From NCBI RefSeq assembly GCF_007988825.1, contig NZ_BJUW01000002.1:62001-126000 (forward strand): DNA of 64,000 nt, written 5' to 3'. Shown here one piece after another: positions 25,955 through 34,505 of this stretch (position 1 is its first letter; the number at the start of each line of letters is the position of its first letter). The notes below the pieces were generated by a model, which worked only from the letters and a program-made list of their open reading frames with translations, was not told the DNA's origin and did no database searches. Source of the stretch: Microbacterium aerolatum (lineage in GTDB: Bacteria > Actinomycetota > Actinomycetes > Actinomycetales > Microbacteriaceae). The translations under genes were made by a program, and so were the position numbers.

Positions 25955-26989
25955 GTGACTCGAAACATGACGGGAGTGGGCCCCGTCGAGGGCGTAGTGC
26001 ACCCGGACCATCGCGTCGAGTTCGTGCTCAGCCGCGGCGACATCCAGGCCGTGCGCTTCGGCATCTCTCCCGGGCACGAACTGGCGCACGCCGTACGGGT
26101 GCTGTTGCGCCCTCAGCAGCATCCGCTGCAATGGGGCTGGCTGCGCGCCGTGCGCGACCGGCTCCCGCGCGAGGGCTTCCGCCTGCTCGCCGCCGTGATC
26201 GGCGACGACGGGTACCTGCCCGACTTCCTCACCGCGGCGCCGAGCTGGGACATGACACCGGCCGCCGAGCTCGAGGCGCTGCGCTCGACGCCGCTGGACC
26301 CGATGCGCGTGGACTTCGCGAAGATGGTGCTCCGCTCCAGCGGCTCTCGCCAGAGCGCCCTGCGGGAGATGCAGGATCAGCCCGCACGCGCGAGGGCGAT
26401 GATCGCGGATGCCTGGCAGGAAGTGTGGGATGCCGCGCTGGCGCCGGTGTGGCCGCAGCTCGAGCGCCTGCTGCGGGCCGACATCGCGGTGCGCTCGCGC
26501 ACGATCGCGACCTCGGGGATCAGCGGCATGGCCAACGGACTGCACCAGAACGTCAGCTGGGGCGCCGGCGCCGTGCGCGTGCGGCTACGCAGGCACAGCG
26601 AACAGGTGGACTGCCGCGGCAGCGGCCTCGTCCTCGTGCCGTCGGTGATGTCGTCGTGGGGATGCATGGTGCTGACCGAGCCGCCGGCGCAGCCGACGCT
26701 GTTCTATCCGGCGCGCGGGGTCACGGCGGGGTGGGCGCGGGATGCCGCCGACGTCGCCGGCGCGCTGAGCGCGCTGCTCGGCTCAGCGCGCGCTGAGATC
26801 CTGCTCGGCGCCGGCGCCGCGCGCACCACATCTCAGGTCGCTGCGGATACCGGGATCGCCGTGTCGACGGCATCCCACCACCTCACCGTGCTGCGCGACG
26901 CCGGGCTCATCGCCAGCGAACGCGACGGCGCACGGATGCTGCACCTGCGCACGCCGCTCGGCGAGGCGATGGTCGGAGCGGTGCTCTAG
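25955..26989 (+). CDS. ArsR-type winged-helix regulator with DUF5937-like N-terminal domain
   Basis: A 344-residue regulator. A large N-terminal domain (about residues 20-260) of the kind named DUF5937 precedes a C-terminal ArsR-like winged helix. The recognition segment is TSQVAADTGIAVSTASHHLTVLRDAGLI. There is no metal-binding ELCVCDL motif, so it is not a classical metal sensor. The start is GTG 25955, with a TAGAGT -10 6 nt upstream; an ATG at 25967 is an alternative. Its last 4 bp overlap the end of the convergent Lrp gene. Confidence 0.82.
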   Translation: MTRNMTGVGPVEGVVHPDHRVEFVLSRGDIQAVRFGISPGHELAHAVRVLLRPQQHPLQWGWLRAVRDRLPREGFRLLAAVIGDDGYLPDFLTAAPSWDMTPAAELEALRSTPLDPMRVDFAKMVLRSSGSRQSALREMQDQPARARAMIADAWQEVWDAALAPVWPQLERLLRADIAVRSRTIATSGISGMANGLHQNVSWGAGAVRVRLRRHSEQVDCRGSGLVLVPSVMSSWGCMVLTEPPAQPTLFYPARGVTAGWARDAADVAGALSALLGSARAEILLGAGAARTTSQVAADTGIAVSTASHHLTVLRDAGLIASERDGARMLHLRTPLGEAMVGAVL

Positions 26990-27435
26990 TCCTCGACCGC
27001 GATCGGCCTGTTCTCGTAGTACGTCTGCAGAACGACGGTGGTGCGAGTGCTGACGTTCGCGATGCCGCGGATGTCGCCGACGAGCTGCTCCAGGGCGCGC
27101 GGCGAGGCGACTCTGACGAACAGCATGTAGCTCGCGTCGCCCGCGATCGAGTGGCACGCCTCGATCTCGACGAGGTGTTCGAGCAGCTCGGGGGCGTTGT
27201 CGGGCTGCCCCGGATCGAGTGGGGTGATCTCGATGAACGCCGACAGCGGCTTGCCCAGCGCCTCGGCGTCGAGCATCGGACGGTAGCCAATGATCACCCC
27301 GCGCGATTCCAGCCTGCGCAGCCGCGACTGCACGGCCGACGTGGACAGCCCGACGGCGTCCGACAGCTGCGCCAGCGTCGCCCGGGCGTCGCGGGAGATC
27401 TCGGCGATGATCCGGCGGTCGACAGTATCCTCCAT
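26986..27435 (-). CDS. Lrp/AsnC-family transcriptional regulator
   Basis: A 149-residue regulator. An N-terminal helix-turn-helix (TLAQLSDAVGLSTSAVQSRLRRLESRGVI) is followed by the RAM ligand-binding domain (LSAFIEITPLDPG..., SYMLFVRVASPRALEQLV). Start at the ATG 27433-27435, 7 nt from TATTCT (27443-27448); an upstream in-frame ATG at 27492 would extend across the divergent promoter and is unlikely. It is divergent from the DUF6421 gene, and an inverted repeat lies between them. Confidence 0.9.
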   Translation of the reverse strand: MEDTVDRRIIAEISRDARATLAQLSDAVGLSTSAVQSRLRRLESRGVIIGYRPMLDAEALGKPLSAFIEITPLDPGQPDNAPELLEHLVEIEACHSIAGDASYMLFVRVASPRALEQLVGDIRGIANVSTRTTVVLQTYYENRPIAVED

Positions 27436-27444
27436 AGGTGGAAG

Positions 27445-27477
27445 AATATCGGCATACACACTGTTTCGCCGGATATT
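27445..27477. promoter_or_regulatory. Candidate Lrp operator in the divergent promoter region
   Basis: AATATCGGC (27445-27453) is mirrored by GCCGGATATT (27468-27477) with one extra G. It overlaps the -10 box of the Lrp gene and lies 30 bp upstream of the DUF6421 start. It fits autoregulation plus control of the neighbour. Confidence 0.5.
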
Positions 27478-27506
27478 TTCCGCTGAGTCCACGATCGGAG
27501 GTCCCG

Positions 27507-28940
27507 ATGTCCACTCCCCTTCAGAACACTGCCATCATCGGCGAGCCCGAGGTCGTCGAAGACGCCGCCACCGCCGAGAGCAGTGCCGCGTGGCGGATGC
27601 TGAAGGATGCCGCGATCGCGCTCCGCGAGCTGCAGATCAAGGACGGGTCGATCCCGTCCGCGGAGGACCACTCCGAAGCTCGCACGCACGTCGCCGCGAT
27701 CACGGCCGGCATCCGTGCGCTCGCCCCCGCCTTTCCGCACGACGCCGAGTATCTCGCCGCGTCGGTCGCGGACTTCGAGCGCTGGGCGTCCGGCGGTTTC
27801 GAGGCGCCGGACTTCCTCGATTCCCTGATGGCGTTCCAGCCTCAGCAGCACCGGATCGACGGCATCCGTCACCTCGTCGTCTTCCCGATGTACACCCAGA
27901 ACGGTTCGTCGGATCGGCTGGTCGAGGCGCTCATCGTCCAGGCGATCTGGCCCGAGTTCGTCGCGGAGCTGGAAGCCGGCGACTACGGCAACAAGCTGTT
28001 CGTCTCGCTTCGCCTGATCGATTTCACGCCCGGCTACGACACGAACTCGGCAGTGCTGTTCCCCGAGACCGTCGCGATGCGCGAGATCCCGCCGTTCACC
28101 TGGGGCGCGATCTTCCAGGACCGCGAGGCCGCCCGCTATCGGCGAGTGGTGCGTGCGGCATCCGAGATCACGAAACTCGAGCTGCCCGAGGAGGCGGCGC
28201 GGATGCTGGACGACCAGGATCTCGCCGAGAAGACGTTCGTGATGTGGGACATCATCCACGACCGCACGCACATGCGCGGCGACCTGCCGTTCGACCCGTT
28301 CATGATCAAGCAGCGGATGCCGTACTTCCTGTATTCGCTCGAGGAGCTGCGGTGCGATCTGACCGCGTTCCGCGAGTCGGTGGCCATCCAGAAGCGGCTC
28401 TCCGCCCGGGCGGTCGCTGAGCCCGCCGAAGCGCTGTCGGATGCCGAGCAGGAGATGCTCGAGCACGCCGGACTCGTCCAGTACGCGGTGATCTTCGACC
28501 GGATCTTCCGGTTCGCGATCACCGGCTCCCGGGTGCGCAACTACGACGGACTCGGCGGACAGCTGCTGTTCGCCTGGCTGCACCAGCGCGGCGTGCTGCA
28601 CTGGACCGATACGCAGCTCACGTTCGACTGGGACGGTGTTCCGGATGCCGTGATCGCCCTCGGCGAGGCCATCGACGAGCTGTACTGGCGGTCGATCGAC
28701 CGCCCGAAGACGGCGCACTGGCTGGCGGCGTACGAGCTCGTGAGCTCGGTGCTGACCCCGAACCCGGCATCCGTATGGGCACGAGGCCTGACGGACGAGG
28801 TGCTCGCGGGCGCTCCCAAGGGGTACACCGACGCGGTGCTGGACGACGAGTTCCCGCTGTCGATGTTCTTCGAGGCGCTGGAGAAGAAGATGCGCCCGGT
28901 GATCGCGTCGACCGCGGGAATCCGCGGCACCGACGACTGA
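27507..28940 (+). CDS. DUF6421 family protein
   Basis: A 477-residue soluble protein found in actinobacteria, with no assigned activity. The middle region has conserved-looking W/H/R clusters (MWDIIHDRTHMRGDLPFDPFM, residues about 245-265), where two histidines and several acids could bind metal. The C-terminal part includes QLLFAWLHQRGVLHWTDTQL. The start is ATG 27507 with a good GGAGG at 27497-27501. The SDR gene follows after 15 bp and is probably co-transcribed. Control by the divergent Lrp-type regulator is likely. Confidence 0.8.
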   Translation: MSTPLQNTAIIGEPEVVEDAATAESSAAWRMLKDAAIALRELQIKDGSIPSAEDHSEARTHVAAITAGIRALAPAFPHDAEYLAASVADFERWASGGFEAPDFLDSLMAFQPQQHRIDGIRHLVVFPMYTQNGSSDRLVEALIVQAIWPEFVAELEAGDYGNKLFVSLRLIDFTPGYDTNSAVLFPETVAMREIPPFTWGAIFQDREAARYRRVVRAASEITKLELPEEAARMLDDQDLAEKTFVMWDIIHDRTHMRGDLPFDPFMIKQRMPYFLYSLEELRCDLTAFRESVAIQKRLSARAVAEPAEALSDAEQEMLEHAGLVQYAVIFDRIFRFAITGSRVRNYDGLGGQLLFAWLHQRGVLHWTDTQLTFDWDGVPDAVIALGEAIDELYWRSIDRPKTAHWLAAYELVSSVLTPNPASVWARGLTDEVLAGAPKGYTDAVLDDEFPLSMFFEALEKKMRPVIASTAGIRGTDD

Positions 28941-28955
28941 TCCGATGGGGACGCC

Positions 28956-29597
28956 GTGACTGTTGCGGGACGCACAATCGTGCTCGGTGGGGCAACGAGC
29001 GCGGCGGGGAGAGCGGTCACGCGGGCACTGGCGGATGCCGGAGCCCGCGTGATCGCAACCGGGAGGTCGGAGTCACGGCTGGGCGCATTGCGGGATGCCG
29101 GTGCGGAGGTCGTCGTCGCCGATGCGACCTCGCTCTCCGACATGCAGAGGTTCGCGGGGACGCTCGGGGCCGTCGACGCGGTGATACCGCTGGTCGGCGG
29201 ATGGCGGGGAGGCGGCGGGCTCGCCGGGCAGTCCGATGAGGATCTCGCCGCCCTCCTGCCGGCGCTCGAGGCCGTGCGGGCGACTTCGCGCGCCTTCGAC
29301 GCGCTGCTGCAGGCATCAGATGCCGGGCGCTTCGCGATCGTGTCATCCACCGCGGTCGCCCGCCCTCTCGCCGGCGGAGCGAACTACGCGGCGGTGAAGG
29401 CCGCGAGCGAGGCGTGGGCACGGGCGGTTGCGCACGGGTTCGCGAAGAGCGCTCGGGATGCCGGTGCGCCGCTGCGCGCGGCATCCATCGTGTTCCGGGC
29501 GAAGGCGCTGGAACCGGAGGCGCTCGCTGCGGCTGTCGTGGGGCTGTGGGATGCCGACGCCGCCGAGCTCAACGATCGCGTGATCGACCTCGGCTGA
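28956..29597 (+). CDS. Short-chain dehydrogenase/reductase-like protein
   Basis: A Rossmann-fold oxidoreductase of 213 residues. The nucleotide-binding motif is altered to GGATSAAGRAV (standard TGxxxGxG has lost its first Thr). The SSTAV segment carries the catalytic serine and NYAAVKAAS provides the YxxxK pair, so it is probably active. It is shorter than typical SDRs (about 250). It lies 15 bp after the DUF6421 gene, in the same operon. The substrate is unknown. Confidence 0.82.
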   Translation: MTVAGRTIVLGGATSAAGRAVTRALADAGARVIATGRSESRLGALRDAGAEVVVADATSLSDMQRFAGTLGAVDAVIPLVGGWRGGGGLAGQSDEDLAALLPALEAVRATSRAFDALLQASDAGRFAIVSSTAVARPLAGGANYAAVKAASEAWARAVAHGFAKSARDAGAPLRAASIVFRAKALEPEALAAAVVGLWDADAAELNDRVIDLG

Positions 29598-29605
29598 GGT
29601 GATCA

Positions 29606-29790
29606 GGCTTCGACTCGCCTTCGGCTCACTCACCCCGTTTCGTCTTCGGAGCGTTCGGCTCCTCCGCTCAACGAACGGCGAAAGAAGCGTTCGGCTCCTC
29701 CGCTCAACGACCCGCGAAAGACGCTCCCGCGGGTCGTTGAGCGAGCGAAGCGAGACGAAACGGGGTGAGCGAGCGCAGCGGGTCGAAGCC
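29606..29790. repeat. Long inverted-pair repeat element, copy B
   Basis: The left arm GGCTTCGACTCGCCTTCGG...CCCCGTTTCGTCT and the right arm GCGGGTCGTTGAGCGAGCGA...GGGTCGAAGCC face each other. Between them lie two direct copies of GCGTTCGGCTCCTCCGCTCA at about 29671 and 29690. It fills the gap between the convergent SDR and MFS genes and ends 4 bp before the MFS stop codon. Confidence 0.85.
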
Positions 29791-29794
29791 GACG

Positions 29795-31204
29795 TCAGGC
29801 GTGCGGGCCCGTCAGCCCGGGAGGCTGCCCCGGCACGGGCGGCGGCGCATCGACAGACTCGTTCGGCACCGCCGCATCCGGGATCTGCTGCTCCGGCGCC
29901 TGCTCGTAGAGCAGCGTCAGCTTCCGGTACGAGCGCGTGAAGAACGCGAGACCCGCCACGACGACCATGATGAGCCCGGCGAACAGGCACACCAGCGCGA
30001 TGCCTCGGGCATCCCCCTCGCCCAGCAACCAGCCCCACTGCCGCTGACCCGCCGAGCTGCCCATGTACGGGATGATGATGAACTCCGCTATCGGCGCGAT
30101 GAGGAACGCCGTGATCGGAGCAGCGCTCGCCTCCAGAGCCGCCGCCGTGCCGAACACGCGGCCCTGCCGCTGGAAAGGGACGACCTTCTGGATCACCGTC
30201 TGCTCTGCAGCCTCGATGGGCGGCACGAGCATCATGTACAGCCACATGCCGATCACGTACAGCGGCCACCACTCGCGCAGCATGAAGATCGAGCCGAGCA
30301 GACCCATGGCGATCACGACGAGCAGCATGGTCCGCACCGGCCGCTTGCCGAGCCCGAACTTCGCCACCAGTGCGCCGCCGATGAGGAACCCAGTCGACGC
30401 GAACGCGAGGGCGATGCCCCACAGTTGCGCGTTGAAGAGCGTCAGCCCATACGGATCCATCAGCGCCATGTAGACGCCGCCGATGAGGTTGTTGAATGTC
30501 GAGAAGATGATGAGCGCGAACAGCCCCGGAGCCAGACGGATCGCCTGCACGCTGCCGCGGAAGTCGAGCGCACCGGAAGAATCCGGATCGGGTACCGGCT
30601 CGGCCTCCGGGATCCGGATGAACAGCAGATGCACGAAGCTCACGCCCATGAAGACGATCGCGATGACCAGCGTCCACCCCATGCCGAGGAATCCGATCGA
30701 CAGCCCCGAGAACACGCTCGTCACGAGGAAAGCGATGCCCTGCACCGTGCCGACCAGGCCGTTGGCGTTGGCCCGTTTCTCCTCCCCGATGAGCAGGGTC
30801 ACCGTGGTCGAGAGCGCGATGTTGCGCAGCTGCTCGATTACACCGCCGAACAGGATGATCGCGGCGAACAGCCAGAACCAGGGCGCCCCGAGGTCCAGCA
30901 GCTGATCCTCGGTGAAGAAGAGGTAGAGCACGCCGGCGATGCCGAACGCCACGGCCGACACGATGCTCGACAGGACCATGACCGCGTGCTTGCGGTGCCG
31001 GTCGACGACCGTGCCGAACACCATCGCGAAGAGCGCGACGAAGAGCATGTACGCGCCGCCGATGATGCCCGTCGCGAGCACGGACTGCGTCTGGATGTAC
31101 ACCCAGAACGTCAGGGCGAACCAGAGGAAGCTCGTCGTCACGTTGGCGATGAGCGTGTTGATCAGGACGCCGATGAAGGCCCTTTGCGCTGCGGTGCGCT
31201 GCAT
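29795..31204 (-). CDS. MFS transporter
   Basis: Major facilitator superfamily transporter of 469 residues with about 12 helices. The loop 2-3 motif is GTVVDRHRKHAVMV, and EQTVIQKVVPFQRQGRVFGT lies between the two halves. It resembles macrolide-efflux (MefA-like) and other drug exporters. The C-terminal 50 residues are a proline-rich cytoplasmic tail. Start at ATG 31202-31204, 6 nt from TACTCT (31211-31216). It is divergent from the threonine aldolase. The substrate is unknown. Confidence 0.87.
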   Translation of the reverse strand: MQRTAAQRAFIGVLINTLIANVTTSFLWFALTFWVYIQTQSVLATGIIGGAYMLFVALFAMVFGTVVDRHRKHAVMVLSSIVSAVAFGIAGVLYLFFTEDQLLDLGAPWFWLFAAIILFGGVIEQLRNIALSTTVTLLIGEEKRANANGLVGTVQGIAFLVTSVFSGLSIGFLGMGWTLVIAIVFMGVSFVHLLFIRIPEAEPVPDPDSSGALDFRGSVQAIRLAPGLFALIIFSTFNNLIGGVYMALMDPYGLTLFNAQLWGIALAFASTGFLIGGALVAKFGLGKRPVRTMLLVVIAMGLLGSIFMLREWWPLYVIGMWLYMMLVPPIEAAEQTVIQKVVPFQRQGRVFGTAAALEASAAPITAFLIAPIAEFIIIPYMGSSAGQRQWGWLLGEGDARGIALVCLFAGLIMVVVAGLAFFTRSYRKLTLLYEQAPEQQIPDAAVPNESVDAPPPVPGQPPGLTGPHA

Positions 31205-31210
31205 GAGAAA

Positions 31211-31216
31211 AGAGTA
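31211..31216 (-). promoter_or_regulatory. -10 element of the MFS gene
   Basis: TACTCT on the minus strand lies 6 nt before the ATG at 31204. It favours this start over an in-frame ATG at 31240. Confidence 0.6.
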
Positions 31217-31239
31217 GGCGTCACCGCCGACATCCGACA

Positions 31240-31245
31240 TAGGCT
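31240..31245 (+). promoter_or_regulatory. -10 element of the threonine aldolase gene
   Basis: TAGGCT lies 6 nt before the GTG at 31252. Its distance to the opposite -10 box is only 23 bp. Confidence 0.65.
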
Positions 31246-31251
31246 GTTTCA

Positions 31252-32319
31252 GTGAGCACTCTGCATGACCCCGCGATCCGGGGATTCGCGTCGGATAACT
31301 ACTCCGGCATCCACCCCGAAGTTCTCGCGGCCATCGCCGCCGCCAACGACGGCCACCAGATCGCCTACGGCGAAGACCACTACACCGAGCGCCTGCAGGA
31401 GGTCTTCCGCGGGCACTTCGGCGACGGCATCCAGGCCTTTCCCGTCTTCAATGGCACCGGCGCGAACGTCGTCGGTCTGCAGTCGATGCTCCCCCGCTGG
31501 GGCGCGGTGATCACGGCATCCACTGCGCACATCAACGTCGACGAGGGCGGTGCGCCGGAACGCATGGGCGGCATGAAACTGCTCACCGTCCCGACCGAGA
31601 ACGGCAAGCTCACCCCCGAGCTCGTCGACCACGAGGCCTGGGGCTGGGGCGACGAGCACCGCGCGCAGCCGCTGGTGGTCTCGATCACCCAGTCCACCGA
31701 GCTCGGCACGCTCTACACCGCCGACGAGATCCGCGCACTCGCCGACCACGCGCACGACCACGGCATGCGTCTGCACATGGACGGCTCGCGCATCGCGAAC
31801 GCCGCGGCGGCCCTCGACGTACCCGTGCGCGCCTTCACCCGCGACGCCGGCGTCGACGTGCTCAGCTTCGGCGGAACGAAGAACGGCGCCATGCTCGGCG
31901 AGGCGATCGTGGTGCTGAACGACGAGGCATCCGACGGCCTGATCTACAGCCGCAAGTACTCCATGCAGCTGGCGTCCAAGATGCGCTTCGTCTCGGCGCA
32001 GCTCATCGCTCTGCTCGAGGGCGACCTGTGGCTGCGCAACGCCCGCCACTCGAACGCCATGGCCGCGCGGCTTCGCAGCGGCATCGAGAACGGCCTCGCC
32101 GACGGGTCGATCCGCGGGGTCGGGTTCAGCCAGCCGACCCAGGTGAACGGCGTCTTCGCGACGCTCCCCGAGGGAGTCGCCGACCAGCTGCGCGAGGCGT
32201 TCCGTTTCTACGACTGGGATGCCGCACGCCGCGAAGTCCGCTGGATGTGCAGCTTCGACACCCAGGAGCAGGACGTCGACGCGTTCATCGCCGAGCTCAG
32301 TCGACTGACCACCGCCTGA
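31252..32319 (+). CDS. Low-specificity L-threonine aldolase (beta-eliminating lyase family)
   Basis: PLP-dependent aldolase cleaving L-threonine or allo-threonine to glycine and acetaldehyde, 355 residues. The N-terminal SDNYSGIHPEVLAAI and the AYGEDHYTERLQEVF block are family signatures. HMDGSRIANAA holds the PLP-contacting Asp and Arg. The Schiff-base lysine lies in LSFGGTKNGAMLGEA. GTG start at 31252 with a leaderless -10. Phenylserine or hydroxy-amino-acid specificity cannot be excluded. Confidence 0.92.
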   Translation: MSTLHDPAIRGFASDNYSGIHPEVLAAIAAANDGHQIAYGEDHYTERLQEVFRGHFGDGIQAFPVFNGTGANVVGLQSMLPRWGAVITASTAHINVDEGGAPERMGGMKLLTVPTENGKLTPELVDHEAWGWGDEHRAQPLVVSITQSTELGTLYTADEIRALADHAHDHGMRLHMDGSRIANAAAALDVPVRAFTRDAGVDVLSFGGTKNGAMLGEAIVVLNDEASDGLIYSRKYSMQLASKMRFVSAQLIALLEGDLWLRNARHSNAMAARLRSGIENGLADGSIRGVGFSQPTQVNGVFATLPEGVADQLREAFRFYDWDAARREVRWMCSFDTQEQDVDAFIAELSRLTTA

Positions 32320-32410
32320 TTCATTCACTGGAATACAAATAAGATTCGCTTGTTGCATTGAGTACAGGCCCGACGAACGCCGGGTCGATCCCACAAGGAA
32401 AGAGGAGATC

Positions 32411-33148
32411 ATGACTCGTTTCGATGGACGTGTCGCCCTGGTCACGGGCGGCGCAAGCGGAATCGGCAAGGCGACGGCTCGTCGCATCGCGTCCGAGGGC
32501 GGAACGGTCGTGATCGCAGACGTGCAGGACGACCTCGGCGCGCAGGTCGTCGCCGAGATCGAGAAGGACGGCGGCAAGGCGCTGTTCATCCACCTCGACG
32601 TCACCAGCGAAGACGGCTGGAACGACGCGGTCGCGAAGACCATCGAGACTTACGGCGGGCTGAACATCCTGATCAACAACGCCGGCATCGGCGACAACGA
32701 ACCAATCGAGGTCACCTCGCTCGGAACCTGGGACAAGGTCGTCGCCGTGACGCAGACCAGCGTCTTCCTCGGCATGAAGGCCGCCGCCGAGGCCCTCAAG
32801 AAGAGCGGCAACGGCTCGGTCGTGAACACCAGCTCGATGTACGGCATCGTCGGCTCGGGCGTGAGCCCCGCCTACCACGCGGCCAAGGGCGCTGTGCGAC
32901 TGCTCACCAAGACGACCGCTCTCGGCTGGGCCAAGGAGGGCGTGCGCGTGAACTCCGTGCACCCCGGCTTCATCGACACCCCGATCCTCGGCGAGACCGA
33001 CCGCGACATGCTGATCGCCGGCACCCCGATGGGCCGCCTCGGCCGCCCTGAGGAGATCGCCGCTCTGATCACCTTCGTGGCGAGCGACGACGCCAGTTTC
33101 GCCACGGGCGCGGAGTTCGTCGCAGACGGCGGCGTTACCGCCGGCTGA
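32411..33148 (+). CDS. SDR-family oxidoreductase (glucose 1-dehydrogenase / 3-oxoacyl-ACP reductase type)
   Basis: A classical short-chain dehydrogenase of 245 residues. The cofactor motif is VTGGASGIGKATA, NNAGIG marks the fold, and the catalytic set is Ser in NTSSMYG with YHAAK. VNSVHPGFIDTP and the C-terminal FVADGGVTAG close the family pattern. Acidic residue DVQDD after beta-2 suggests NAD preference. RBS AGAGGAG lies 5 nt before the ATG. A hairpin terminator follows. Confidence 0.9.
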   Translation: MTRFDGRVALVTGGASGIGKATARRIASEGGTVVIADVQDDLGAQVVAEIEKDGGKALFIHLDVTSEDGWNDAVAKTIETYGGLNILINNAGIGDNEPIEVTSLGTWDKVVAVTQTSVFLGMKAAAEALKKSGNGSVVNTSSMYGIVGSGVSPAYHAAKGAVRLLTKTTALGWAKEGVRVNSVHPGFIDTPILGETDRDMLIAGTPMGRLGRPEEIAALITFVASDDASFATGAEFVADGGVTAG

Positions 33149-33166
33149 GATTCCGCACTGAAGGAT

Positions 33167-33192
33167 GCGGCGGGCCCTCCGGGGCTCGCCGC
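33167..33192. terminator. Hairpin between convergent SDR and NUDIX genes
   Basis: GCGGCGGGCCC (33167-33177) pairs with GGGCTCGCCGC (33182-33192) with one G-T position and a 4-nt loop, followed by TTCT. Probably a terminator for the SDR gene; it could act in both directions. Confidence 0.7.
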
Positions 33193-33207
33193 TTCTGCGT
33201 CAGCGGA

Positions 33208-33807
33208 TCAGCGCAGCAGGCCGAGGCTCGCGAGCGCGTTGCGAATCAGCGTGCCGCGGCCGCCCTCCATCTCGGCGGCGACGGCATCGGAGGCCGCCTC
33301 CTCGGGGGAGAACCAGGTCACCTCGAGGGCGTCCTGACGCGGCTCGCACGTGCCCGTCACCGGCACGACGAACGCCAGCGACACGGCATGCTGCCGATCG
33401 TCGTGGTAGGCGCTGACCCCGGGGAGCGGGAAGTATTCGGCGACCGTGAACGGCAGCGGCTGCGGCGGCAGCAGCGGGAACGCCATCGGACCCAGGTCGT
33501 TCTCGATGTGCCGGAACAGCGCGTCGCGGACGGTCTCGCCGAACCGTACCCGACCGGACACGATCGTGCGGGTCATCTCGCCCAGCGGCGTCGAGCGGAG
33601 CAGGATGCCGAGCTCGGTGACCTGACCGGTCCCGTCCGTGCGCACGGGGATGGCCTCGACGTACAGCATCGGCAGCCGGCGCCGCGCCTCGGCGAGCTCG
33701 AACTCACTGAGCCAGGCAGGGTTGCTCGCGTCGGCGGGCAGCTCACTGAACTGCGAGAGGTCGTCGTCCTCGCCGTCGGGCTCTGGATCTGGTGTGCGCA
33801 CCGCCAT
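33208..33807 (-). CDS. NUDIX-like hydrolase family protein (DUF4916 type)
   Basis: A 199-residue protein related to NUDIX hydrolases. The fold is recognisable (YVEAIPVRTD...GILLRSTPLGEMTRTIVSGRVRFGETVRDALFRHIENDLG). The catalytic NUDIX box is degenerate: GRVRFGETVRDALFRHIENDLG stands where GX5EX7REUXEEXGU is expected, so the REUXEE core is missing. The nucleoside pyrophosphatase activity may therefore be lost or altered. Start at ATG 33805-33807. It is divergent from the esterase. Confidence 0.82.
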   Translation of the reverse strand: MAVRTPDPEPDGEDDDLSQFSELPADASNPAWLSEFELAEARRRLPMLYVEAIPVRTDGTGQVTELGILLRSTPLGEMTRTIVSGRVRFGETVRDALFRHIENDLGPMAFPLLPPQPLPFTVAEYFPLPGVSAYHDDRQHAVSLAFVVPVTGTCEPRQDALEVTWFSPEEAASDAVAAEMEGGRGTLIRNALASLGLLR

Positions 33808-33839
33808 GCTCCATTTCTACCAGTGTCGGTGTGCGCTGG

Positions 33840-33845
33840 CAGGAT
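33840..33845 (+). promoter_or_regulatory. -10 element of the esterase gene
   Basis: CAGGAT lies 6 nt before the GTG at 33852. It is a weaker match (C at the first position). Confidence 0.45.
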
Positions 33846-33851
33846 GTCAGT

Positions 33852-34505
33852 GTGAGCGACCCCCTGATGATCGACGCGGATGCCACGCGGTGGGCACCCG
33901 GTGACCGTGACGGCCTGCCGCTGCTGGTGATGCTCCATGGCTACGGCTCAGACGAGAACGATCTGTTCGGGCTGGTCCCGTTCCTGCCGGACGGGATCGC
34001 CGTGGCATCCGTCGCCGCCCCGCTCACGCCGCCGTGGCCTTCGCCCGGGCGCTCCTGGTACCCGATCGAGGGCATGGAGAGCCGGCATCCGGATGCCGTC
34101 ACCGCCGCCGCGCGAGCGCTGCTGCACTGGCTGGATGCCGCGGCCTCCGATGCCCCGAAGATCGCGCTGCTCGGCTTCTCGCAGGGCGCCGCGGTCTCTC
34201 TGCAGGCGATGCGACTGGATGCCGCCCGCTTCGGCGCGATCGTCGCGCTCAGCGGCTACGCCACCCCGGGAGACCTGCCCGACGACGAGGAGCTGCGCAC
34301 GTCACAGCCTCGCGTGTTCTGGGGGCGCGGCACGCACGACGACGTCATCCCGCAGGCACTGATCGATCACACCGCGCAGTGGCTGCCCGACCACTCAGAG
34401 CTCACCGGCCGGGTCTACCCCGGCCTCACGCACAGCGTGTCAGAGGACGAACTGCAGGACGTGCGGGTGTTCCTGGAGAAGTGGCGGGACGGCTCAGCGG
34501 ACTGA
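33852..34505 (+). CDS. Phospholipase/carboxylesterase family hydrolase
   Basis: An alpha/beta hydrolase of 217 residues resembling acyl-protein thioesterase and YpfH-type esterases. LLVMLHGYGSDENDLFGLVPFL is the oxyanion-side signature, LLGFSQGAAVSLQA carries the nucleophile serine, and WGRGTHDDVIP and GLTHSVSEDEL supply the Asp and His. Start taken at the GTG 33852 (VSDPLM) rather than further upstream. The 3' end overlaps the convergent glycine-rich membrane protein gene by 12 bp. Confidence 0.88.
   Translation: MSDPLMIDADATRWAPGDRDGLPLLVMLHGYGSDENDLFGLVPFLPDGIAVASVAAPLTPPWPSPGRSWYPIEGMESRHPDAVTAAARALLHWLDAAASDAPKIALLGFSQGAAVSLQAMRLDAARFGAIVALSGYATPGDLPDDEELRTSQPRVFWGRGTHDDVIPQALIDHTAQWLPDHSELTGRVYPGLTHSVSEDELQDVRVFLEKWRDGSAD

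Noticed and set aside
31205-31240. Upstream in-frame ATG (31240) as the MFS start
   Set aside because: It would place the start over the divergent aldolase -10 box. The ATG at 31204 has a good TACTCT at the correct distance.
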